From NCBI GenBank assembly GCA_947568605.1, contig CANOPV010000049.1:1-6590 (forward strand): 6,590 nt of DNA, given 5' to 3'. This DNA is from an uncultured Clostridium sp. Its GTDB lineage: Bacteria; Bacillota; Clostridia; TANB77; CAG-508. Positions 1-4,422 of the stretch are shown here, piece after piece (the first letter of the stretch is position 1; the number at the start of each line of letters is the position of its first letter). Under the pieces are notes generated by a model. It was not told the origin of the DNA, did not search any database, and saw only the letters and a list, made by a program, of their open reading frames with translations. The translations under genes were made by a program, and so were the position numbers.

Positions 1-56
1 CGAATTTCATTAAATAAAATGTTAAAAAAATAATTCTTTAACTCGAATTGTATTTT
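1..56. repeat. Partial interspersed AT-rich repeat ends (copy A)
   Basis: Two pieces resemble the right-hand end of the repeat seen at 3627-3733 and 4124-4230. Bases 1-20 match 4215-4236 with one substitution and a 2-base gap. Bases 35-51 carry the motif TTTAACTCGAATTG, which matches 3710-3724 (TTTTAGCTCGAATTG). GTTAAA at 21-26 and TTTAAC at 37-42 form a small inverted repeat. Read on the minus strand, this lies just downstream of the spore protein gene and could weakly end its transcript, but the stem is short and purely AT-rich. The window edge hides the rest of the element. Confidence 0.45.
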
Positions 57-77
57 GAAAAATGTAATAGAATTATG

Positions 78-260
78 TTAATTATATAAATTATTTTCAT
101 ACAAATCTTCTACAAAAACATCCTTTTCTTCGTTATTGTCTATAAAACCAACCTTAGCAACATTATTATTAACTTCTTGAACCCAAACAGGTCTGTCCCC
201 ATAAAAAATATCAGCCTTTTCCTTATTTCTTAACATATCTTGTATTCTTTCTAAATTCAT
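78..260 (-). CDS. sspH: H-type small acid-soluble spore protein (SspH family)
   Basis: This 60-residue acidic protein matches the SspH family of small acid-soluble spore proteins, which are usually about 60 residues. The family signature is visible: an N-terminal helix MN-x2-RIQDML, then a tyrosine and glycine before PVWVQEV (residues 24-30, family form PVWIE-V), and an acidic C-terminal tail. In Bacillus subtilis, SspH is a minor spore-core protein made in the forespore; its exact role is unclear, and it is not the DNA-coating alpha/beta type. The start is well supported: GGAGGT lies at 267-272 on the minus strand, 6 bases before ATG. The stop is TAA. The gene is transcribed away from uvrA and looks monocistronic. 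I saw no convincing forespore promoter upstream. Family assignment is by remembered motif. Confidence 0.85.
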   Translation of the reverse strand: MNLERIQDMLRNKEKADIFYGDRPVWVQEVNNNVAKVGFIDNNEEKDVFVEDLYENNLYN

Positions 261-329
261 CTTTTGACCTCCAAAAATATACTTTAATAAATTATATACA
301 AAAATTTATAAAGATATTCATAAATTTAT

Positions 330-358
330 TTGCAGATTATGTTAATATATGGTGTAAT
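330..358 (+). promoter_or_regulatory. Possible sigma-A promoter reading toward uvrA
   Basis: TTGCAG (330-335, 3 of 6 consensus bases) is separated by 17 bases from TGTAAT (353-358, 5 of 6 bases). Transcription would start near 365 and cover the palindrome, the terminator-like hairpin and the 14-codon ORF. The -35 match is weak and such matches are common in AT-rich DNA. The main support is the structured downstream leader and the inverted repeat laid over the spacer and -10. Confidence 0.3.
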
Positions 359-367
359 ATTAACATA
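338..367. repeat. Perfect inverted repeat, possible operator
   Basis: ATGTTAATAT (339-348) is exactly inverted as ATATTAACAT (357-366) across the 8-base loop ATGGTGTA. A further T-A pair at 338/367 makes 11 bp. It covers the spacer and -10 of the possible promoter at 330-358, a typical place for a repressor operator. It could also form an RNA or DNA hairpin. An AT-only palindrome can arise by chance in DNA of this composition, although perfect 11-bp arms are less common. No cognate regulator gene is in the window. Confidence 0.45.
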
Positions 368-403
368 GGTACATCCTATTTGTAATTTTTTTCACTACTA
401 ATT

Positions 404-436
404 AGTAGAGGGTTTCCTCTAACTTTTTAGTTTTTC
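404..436 (+). terminator. Terminator-like hairpin with T-rich tail (possible attenuator)
   Basis: TAGAGG (406-411), loop GTTT and CCTCTA (416-421) form a 6-bp stem. An alternative 8-bp fold pairs AGT (404-406) with ACT (422-424) around a one-base bulge. The tail after the stem is TTTTTAGTTTTT, which suits intrinsic termination of a rightward transcript. The left arm overlaps the palindrome CTACTAATTAGTAG (395-408), so the two structures exclude each other. No gene ends just upstream on the plus strand, which favours a leader attenuator over an ordinary gene-end terminator. Confidence 0.4.
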
Positions 437-483
437 ATATAAAGAATATCCACTTCAAAAAAAGTTTTTAGGAGGAAAAGCGT

Positions 484-528
484 ATGAAAAAAATGAAAGC
501 AGAAATTGTCCTAAAAATGCAAAATTAA
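484..528 (+). CDS. Possible 14-residue leader peptide ORF
   Basis: ATG at 484 opens a 14-codon ORF ending with TAA at 526-528. The predicted peptide is MKKMKAEIVLKMQN. GGAGG at 471-475 sits 8 bases before ATG, one of the best ribosome binding sites in the window, and better than that of uvrA itself. The peptide is basic, with no membrane segment and no obvious run of one regulatory amino acid; four lysines and three methionines are unremarkable for this composition. It lies after the terminator-like hairpin and 118 bases before uvrA. It could be a leader peptide, a small protein, or the remnant of a lost gene start. Only the strong Shine-Dalgarno argues for translation. Confidence 0.3.
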   Translation: MKKMKAEIVLKMQN

Positions 529-618
529 AAAATGTAGAGAAATGTAGGGGCGCACAGTGTGCGTCCGCTCTTCGAAGAATTTTCTTAAAAACCCCTACCA
601 TTTCTATAAAAAATGTAG
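526..618. mobile_element. MITE-like hairpin element flanked by 12-bp direct repeats
   Basis: TAAAAAATGTAG occurs at 526-537 and again at 607-618. Between them lies 538-605, whose ends are near-perfect inverted repeats: AGAAATGTAGGGG (538-550) against CCCCTACCATTTCT (592-605), with a one-base bulge. Inside are a GC-rich hairpin, GGGCGCAC (548-555) and GTGCGTCC (559-566) with loop AGT and one G-U pair, and the perfect 10-bp palindrome TCTTCGAAGA (569-578). The GC-rich core contrasts sharply with the AT-rich surroundings. Direct repeat, inverted repeat and no coding capacity together fit a non-autonomous palindromic element, but the 12-bp repeat is A-rich and a shorter AAATGTAG unit occurs a third time at 540-547, so replication slippage remains possible. 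Confidence 0.45.
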
Positions 619-638
619 TATAATTATTTCATTGGGGG
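619..638 (+). promoter_or_regulatory. Probable -10 box and ribosome binding site of uvrA
   Basis: A perfect TATAAT lies at 619-624, giving a start near 631. GGGGGA at 634-639 is a modest Shine-Dalgarno 6 to 7 bases before ATG 646. The matching -35 region (about 596-601, TACCAT) is poor and falls within the right arm of the MITE-like element. The transcript leader would be only about 15 bases. The -10 abuts the right 12-bp direct repeat, so the element sits where a -35 box should be. Confidence 0.45.
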
Positions 639-645
639 AAAAATT

Positions 646-3468
646 ATGAATGATAAAATTGTTATTAAGGGAGCAAAAGAACATAATTTAAAAGATATAA
701 ATTTGGAAATACCAAGAGATAAATTAGTAGTTATAACAGGACTTTCAGGTTCAGGAAAATCATCATTAGCATTTGACACCTTATATGCAGAGGGACAAAG
801 AAGATATGTAGAAAGCCTATCAGCCTATGCAAGACAATTCTTAGGATTAATGGAAAAACCAGATGTAGAATCAATAACAGGGTTATCACCAGCAATATCA
901 ATAGACCAAAAAACAACCTCTAAAAATCCACGTTCAACAGTAGGAACAGTTACAGAAATATATGATTATATACGTCTATTATATGCAAGAATAGGTACAC
1001 CATATTGTCCTAATTGTAATAAAAAAATTGAAAAACAAACATTAGACCAAATAGTAGATATATTAATGGAACTAGAAGAAGGAACAAAAATTCAAGTATT
1101 AGCACCAATTATTAGAGGAAGAAAAGGAGAATTCACTAAATTAATTGCAGGTTTTGCAAAAGAGGGATTTGTTCGTGGTAGAATAGATGGACAAGTAGTA
1201 GAATTATCAGACGATTTAGAAATAGATAGAAAGAAAAAACATAATGTTGAAATAATTGTAGATAGACTTGTTATAAAACAAGATATAAGAAATAGATTAG
1301 CAGAATCAATAGAAATTGCACTAAAAAACGCAAATAATTTAGTATTAATTGATATTGTTGGAGATAAAGAAAAATTATTTAGTTGTAATTATGCGTGTCC
1401 AGATTGTGAAATAAGCATTGAAGAATTAACACCAAGAATGTTTTCATTTAATAACCCATTTGGAGCGTGTCCTACTTGTATGGGTATAGGATATTTAATG
1501 AAAATGGATGAAGATTTAATTATACCAGATAGAAATAAAACTTTATACGATGGCGTAAAAGCCTTTGGTGCAAGTACAATGAAAAAATCTGAAACAATGG
1601 CAAAAATGTATTTTGAAAGCATTGCAAAACATTATAAAGTAGATATAAATAAAAAAATAAAAGATTTACCAAGAGACTTTTTAGATAAAATATTATATGG
1701 TACAGGAACAGAAAAAATAGATTTTAAATATGAATCTCCAAGCGGAGTAAGAAAATTCACTTGCTCATTTGAGGGCATAATTCCAACACTAGAAAGACGC
1801 TATGCAGAAACAAAATCACCAGGAATGAAAGAATTTTATGAAATGTATATGAGTGATAGTGATTGCCCAACCTGTAAAGGTGCAAGACTAAAAAAAGAAA
1901 GTTTATCTGTAAAAGTAGGAGGAAAAAATATAAACGAACTTACAGATATGCCAATAAATAAAATAAAAGAATTTTTGGCTAATTTAACACTTACAAAAAC
2001 AGAAGAAATGATAGCAAACCAGATATTCAAAGAATTAAATAAAAGATTGCAATTCTTAATAGATGTAGGTCTTGAATATTTAACGTTATCTAGAAGTGCA
2101 GGAACATTATCAGGAGGAGAAGCACAGCGTATAAGACTTGCAACACAAATTGGATCAAGCCTAACAGGAGTATTATACATATTAGATGAGCCAAGTATTG
2201 GACTTCATCAAAGAGATAATGATAGATTAATTGCAACATTAAAAAAATTAAGAGATTTAGGAAATACTGTTTTAGTTGTAGAACACGATGAAGACACAAT
2301 GTATGCAGCAGACCAAATTATAGATATAGGACCAGAGGCAGGAGTAAATGGTGGAAAAGTTATGGCACAAGGTACAGCAGAAGAAATAAAACAAGTTACA
2401 AATTCAATAACTGGTCAATATTTAAGTGGAAGAAAAAAAATTCTTGTTCCAAAGAAAAGAAGAAAAGTAAGTAAAAAATGTATTGAATTAATAGGTGCAA
2501 CAGAAAATAATTTAAAAAATATAAATGTAAAATTCCCATTAGGAGTATTTACTTGTGTAACTGGTGTATCAGGCTCAGGAAAAAGTACACTTATAAATGA
2601 AATACTATATAAAACTATTGCAAGAGATATAAATGGTTCACGAGAAAAACCTGGTAAATGTAAAGAAATAAAAGGGATTGAAAACATAGATAAAATAATA
2701 AATATAGACCAATCACCAATCGGAAGAACGCCACGTTCAAATCCAGCAACATATACAGGAGTATTTGATTTAATAAGAGATATTTTTGCAGAAACTAATG
2801 AAGCAAAATTAAGAGGCTATCAAAAAGGAAGATTTAGTTTTAATGTTGCAGGTGGAAGATGTGAGGCGTGTAATGGAGATGGTATATTAAAAATAGAAAT
2901 GCACTTTTTACCAGATATTTATGTACCTTGTGAAGTATGTAATGGAAAAAGATATAATAAAGAAACATTAGAAGTTAAATATAAAGGAAAAACCATATCA
3001 GATGTATTAGATATGACAGTAGATGAAGCGTTAGAATTTTTTGAAAATATACCAAAAATAAAATCTAAAATTCAAACATTAAGTGATGTAGGATTAGGGT
3101 ATATAAAATTAGGTCAACCATCAACAACATTATCAGGAGGAGAAGCACAAAGAGTTAAATTAGCAACAGAATTATCTAAAAAAGCAACAGGAAAAACATT
3201 GTATATTTTAGATGAACCAACAACAGGGTTACACATAGCAGATGTTCATAAACTTATTGATATATTACAAAGATTAGTAGATACAGGAAACAGCATAATT
3301 GTAATAGAACATAATTTAGATTTAATAAAAACTTGTGATTATATAGTAGATTTAGGACCAGAAGGTGGAGATAATGGAGGAAATATAGTACAAGTAGGTA
3401 CACCTGAGCAAGTAGTAAAAAATGAAAAATCTTATACAGGACAATTTTTAAAGAAATATTTAGAATAA
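646..3468 (+). CDS. uvrA: Excinuclease ABC subunit A (UvrA)
   Basis: UvrA is the dimeric ATPase that finds bulky DNA lesions and loads UvrB in nucleotide excision repair. At 940 residues it is full length for the family. Both ABC ATPase modules are intact: Walker A GLSGSGKS at 32-39 and GVSGSGKST at 640-648, signature LSGGEAQ at 488-494 and 829-835, and Walker B segments ending in LDEPSIGLH and LDEPTTGLH. Zinc-binding cysteine pairs are visible at C251/C254 with C275/C278, and at C739/C742 with C762/C765, the C-terminal zinc finger being the one tied to damage recognition. The chosen ATG follows a GGGGGA site and gives the usual start MNDKIVIKGAKEHNLK. uvrB is not adjacent, and no SOS box is visible upstream. 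The stop is TAA; no frameshift or missing motif was seen. Confidence 0.98.
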   Translation: MNDKIVIKGAKEHNLKDINLEIPRDKLVVITGLSGSGKSSLAFDTLYAEGQRRYVESLSAYARQFLGLMEKPDVESITGLSPAISIDQKTTSKNPRSTVGTVTEIYDYIRLLYARIGTPYCPNCNKKIEKQTLDQIVDILMELEEGTKIQVLAPIIRGRKGEFTKLIAGFAKEGFVRGRIDGQVVELSDDLEIDRKKKHNVEIIVDRLVIKQDIRNRLAESIEIALKNANNLVLIDIVGDKEKLFSCNYACPDCEISIEELTPRMFSFNNPFGACPTCMGIGYLMKMDEDLIIPDRNKTLYDGVKAFGASTMKKSETMAKMYFESIAKHYKVDINKKIKDLPRDFLDKILYGTGTEKIDFKYESPSGVRKFTCSFEGIIPTLERRYAETKSPGMKEFYEMYMSDSDCPTCKGARLKKESLSVKVGGKNINELTDMPINKIKEFLANLTLTKTEEMIANQIFKELNKRLQFLIDVGLEYLTLSRSAGTLSGGEAQRIRLATQIGSSLTGVLYILDEPSIGLHQRDNDRLIATLKKLRDLGNTVLVVEHDEDTMYAADQIIDIGPEAGVNGGKVMAQGTAEEIKQVTNSITGQYLSGRKKILVPKKRRKVSKKCIELIGATENNLKNINVKFPLGVFTCVTGVSGSGKSTLINEILYKTIARDINGSREKPGKCKEIKGIENIDKIINIDQSPIGRTPRSNPATYTGVFDLIRDIFAETNEAKLRGYQKGRFSFNVAGGRCEACNGDGILKIEMHFLPDIYVPCEVCNGKRYNKETLEVKYKGKTISDVLDMTVDEALEFFENIPKIKSKIQTLSDVGLGYIKLGQPSTTLSGGEAQRVKLATELSKKATGKTLYILDEPTTGLHIADVHKLIDILQRLVDTGNSIIVIEHNLDLIKTCDYIVDLGPEGGDNGGNIVQVGTPEQVVKNEKSYTGQFLKKYLE

Positions 3469-3530
3469 AATGCTATAATCGCTATTGCCTTTGAAGTTTC
3501 CACATTTCATTCGAAAACTCAAATCGTTAG

Positions 3531-3559
3531 GAACAAAGGGCGATTACGTCGCTTTGTTC
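3531..3559 (+). terminator. Stem-loop downstream of uvrA, possible terminator
   Basis: GAACAAA (3531-3537) pairs with TTTGTTC (3553-3559), and GCGA (3540-3543) with TCGC (3549-3552), leaving a GG bulge and a TTACG loop. This is the first stable hairpin after the uvrA stop, 62 bases downstream. The tail (TATAATAG) is not a U-run, so it is a poor intrinsic terminator; it may instead be part of an interspersed palindromic repeat. Its CG-rich core stands out from the AT-rich flanks. Confidence 0.35.
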
Positions 3560-3561
3560 TA

Positions 3562-3580
3562 TAATAGAAGATTTCTATTA
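3562..3580. repeat. Short perfect hairpin
   Basis: TAATAGAA (3562-3569), loop GAT, TTCTATTA (3573-3580): a perfect 8-bp stem. It begins two bases after the previous stem-loop and is followed by another hairpin at 3585, so it looks like part of a stacked series rather than an isolated site. It is AT-rich and would be weak alone. Confidence 0.4.
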
Positions 3581-3584
3581 CAAT

Positions 3585-3618
3585 TCTTAATTAAAATTAT
3601 TTTTAATTTTAATTAAGA
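3585..3618. repeat. Perfect 15-bp AT-rich inverted repeat, tight loop
   Basis: The arm at 3585-3599 (TCTTAATTAAAATTA) is exactly inverted at 3604-3618 (TAATTTTAATTAAGA) across a TTTT loop. A perfect 15-bp stem with a 4-base loop is unlikely to be random. It could act as a bidirectional terminator between uvrA and the pilin-like gene, or extrude as a DNA cruciform. It has only two G-C pairs and no run of Ts directly after the stem on the plus strand. Confidence 0.5.
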
Positions 3619-3626
3619 TCCTAAGC

Positions 3627-3733
3627 AATTCTTCGCTAAAAATACTTAAAAATATGCTTTTGCTCCATCGCTTCGCGAACGTGTCGCATAAAATCAATTT
3701 TTAAATATCTTTTAGCTCGAATTGCAGTTTAAT
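3627..3733. repeat. Interspersed hairpin repeat, copy B
   Basis: This 107-base segment matches copy C (4124-4230) at a constant offset of 497 with about 11 differences, including 42 identical bases (3667-3708). It folds as a long hairpin: the left arm near 3635-3653 (GCTAAAAATACTTAAAAAT) pairs with the right arm near 3697-3716 with one bulge and one mismatch. The centre holds short competing CG-rich stems around TCGCTTCGCGA (3668-3678) and GCGA-ACGTG-TCGC. It ends 25 bases before the pilin-like gene. There is no coding capacity and no clear target duplication. Confidence 0.75.
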
Positions 3734-3758
3734 TAGATTAATAATTTGGAGGAAATAT

Positions 3759-4112
3759 ATGTTAAAAAATGAAAAAGGAATAACTATAATATCTCTAATA
3801 ATAACAATAATTATTTTATCAATATTAACAACAGTAGTAATAGTGAGTTTAACAGATGATAAAGGGTTAGTAAGTTCAGTAGAAAAACAAAAAAATGATG
3901 TATTACAAACTCAAATAAAACAAGAAATAGAGGTAGCAATAGAAAAAGTTAAATTAGAAAATATTAATAATAAATTAACAATATATGAATTTACAGATAA
4001 ACTATTAAAAAAATTAAATAATACAAATACACAAATAAATGTTATATCAGAAACTGAGTATGATATAAAATATGATGACTATGTATTTACATATTATTAT
4101 AATTTAATTTAA
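3759..4112 (+). CDS. Short prepilin-like protein with type IV pilin N-terminus
   Basis: This 117-residue protein starts with a class III (prepilin) signal: a short basic leader MLKNEKG (residues 1-7), then the hydrophobic helix ITIISLIITIIILSIL from residue 8. A prepilin peptidase would be expected to cut after G7. The usual glutamate at mature position 5 is serine here, as I recall for the clostridial 'KGITLISLVVTI' group. The rest is hydrophilic, lysine- and glutamate-rich, probably a helical stalk plus a small tyrosine-rich end, and too short for a full pilin globular domain. GGAGGA at 3748-3753 supports the start. No other pilus gene is nearby, so a role as major pilin, minor pilin or competence-type pseudopilin cannot be decided. 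The gene sits between two near-identical repeats. Confidence 0.75.
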   Translation: MLKNEKGITIISLIITIIILSILTTVVIVSLTDDKGLVSSVEKQKNDVLQTQIKQEIEVAIEKVKLENINNKLTIYEFTDKLLKKLNNTNTQINVISETEYDIKYDDYVFTYYYNLI

Positions 4113-4123
4113 ATTATACATTT

Positions 4124-4230
4124 AATTCTTCGTTAAAAATATTTAAAAATATGCTTTTATTCTATCGCTTCGCGAACGTGTCGCATAAAATCAATTTTTA
4201 AATATTTTTTAACTCCAATTTCATTTTAAA
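4124..4230. repeat. Interspersed hairpin repeat, copy C
   Basis: Second copy of the element at 3627-3733, about 90 percent identical. The outer arms GTTAAAAATATTTAAAAAT (4132-4150) and the complementary segment ending TTTTTTAAC (near 4213) form a long AT-rich stem with one bulge, around the CG-rich core TCGCTTCGCGAACGTGTCGC (4165-4184). It begins 11 bases after the stop codon of the pilin-like gene, so it may also serve as that gene's terminator. At stem pair 4133/4212, copy C has T-A where copy B has C-G, a compensatory change. Confidence 0.75.
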
Positions 4231-4266
4231 TAAAATAGCAAAGATAATTTTCGCCTCAATCTTAGC

Positions 4267-4294
4267 TTTAAATATTTATTAGTTTGAACTGTAA
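4267..4294. repeat. Decayed copy of the repeat's right end
   Basis: TTTAAATATTTATTAGTTTGAACTGTAA is aligned here in parts: TTTAAATAT, then TTAG, then GAA and TG, which match in order and spacing the right end of copy B (3701-3727: TTTAAATAT, TTAG, GAA, TG). Many of the differences are C/T or G/A. It follows copy C by about 37 bases, suggesting that the repeat has inserted or partly duplicated here more than once. The similarity is limited and AT-rich. Confidence 0.3.
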
Positions 4295-4301
4295 CAATAT
4301 A

Positions 4302-4352
4302 TTAAAAAAATTTAAAAAAACCGTTGACATTTATATAAATAGAGTATATAAT
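4302..4352 (+). promoter_or_regulatory. Consensus sigma-A promoter of the rimP-nusA operon
   Basis: TTGACA (4324-4329) and TATAAT (4347-4352) are both perfect consensus hexamers with the ideal 17-base spacer. Runs of A and T immediately upstream (about 4302-4320) resemble an UP element. The predicted start is near 4359, giving a leader of about 64 bases before rimP. This is the strongest promoter visible in the window and suits a constitutive, highly expressed housekeeping operon. Confidence 0.93.
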
Positions 4353-4375
4353 ACCTATAACATAATGAGAGTTTA

Positions 4376-4410
4376 GAAGAGTGGAAACAAATTCCACTCT
4401 TTGATTTTGT
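4376..4410 (+). promoter_or_regulatory. Terminator-like leader hairpin before rimP (probable attenuator)
   Basis: AAGAGTGGAA (4377-4386) pairs with TTCCACTCTT (4392-4401) across the loop ACAAA, a perfect 10-bp stem extendable by a G-U pair. TTTGATTTTGT follows. It lies wholly within the leader, between the promoter and the rimP ribosome binding site, so it must be read through for the operon to be expressed. In Bacillus subtilis NusA is reported to control its own operon by attenuation in the leader; this hairpin is placed to do the same. The U-run is interrupted, which fits a NusA-dependent rather than strong terminator. Confidence 0.7.
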
Positions 4411-4422
4411 AAAGGAGGTATA

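Larger units (their letters stand above)
261..645. other. Divergent intergenic region between sspH and uvrA
   Basis: These 385 bases contain no conventional gene but are unusually structured. In order they hold the sspH ribosome binding site, a perfect 11-bp-arm inverted repeat (338-367) over a possible rightward promoter, a 14-bp palindrome (395-408), a terminator-like hairpin with a T-rich tail (404-436), a 14-codon ORF with a strong Shine-Dalgarno (484-528), a MITE-like hairpin element (538-605) between 12-bp direct repeats, and a TATAAT box (619-624). Each has its own entry. I found no tRNA, riboswitch class or SOS (GAAC-N-GTTC) box that I recognise. Confidence 0.7.
4113..4422. other. Intergenic region between pilin-like gene and rimP
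   Basis: These 310 bases hold no gene. They contain repeat copy C (4124-4230), a decayed repeat end (4267-4294), A-tracts (about 4302-4320), a consensus promoter (4324-4352) and the leader of the rimP operon with its hairpin (4376-4410). Each has its own entry. Confidence 0.8.

Noticed and set aside
273..345. Forespore sigma-G promoter for sspH
   Set aside because: The best minus-strand candidates match the -10 only partly and have no -35 (GCATR) at the right distance. One probably exists in a diverged form, but I cannot point to it.
339..366. Rex-type operator (TTGTTAA-N-TTAACAA)
   Set aside because: The half-sites share TGTTAA and TTAACA, but the spacing is far too long for a Rex site.
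484..528. 14-codon ORF as a gene broken by the MITE-like element
   Set aside because: Removing the element and one direct repeat leaves the same TAA stop, so the insertion did not truncate the frame.
731..3468. Several long minus-strand open frames inside uvrA (for example 1836-2180 and 2415-2687)
   Set aside because: They lie opposite an intact, strongly conserved uvrA, have hydrophobic low-complexity translations typical of antisense frames, and lack ribosome binding sites.
3627..4230. CRISPR-like array from repeats B and C
   Set aside because: There are only two 107-base copies with a complete gene between them, not short regular repeats and spacers, and no cas gene is present.
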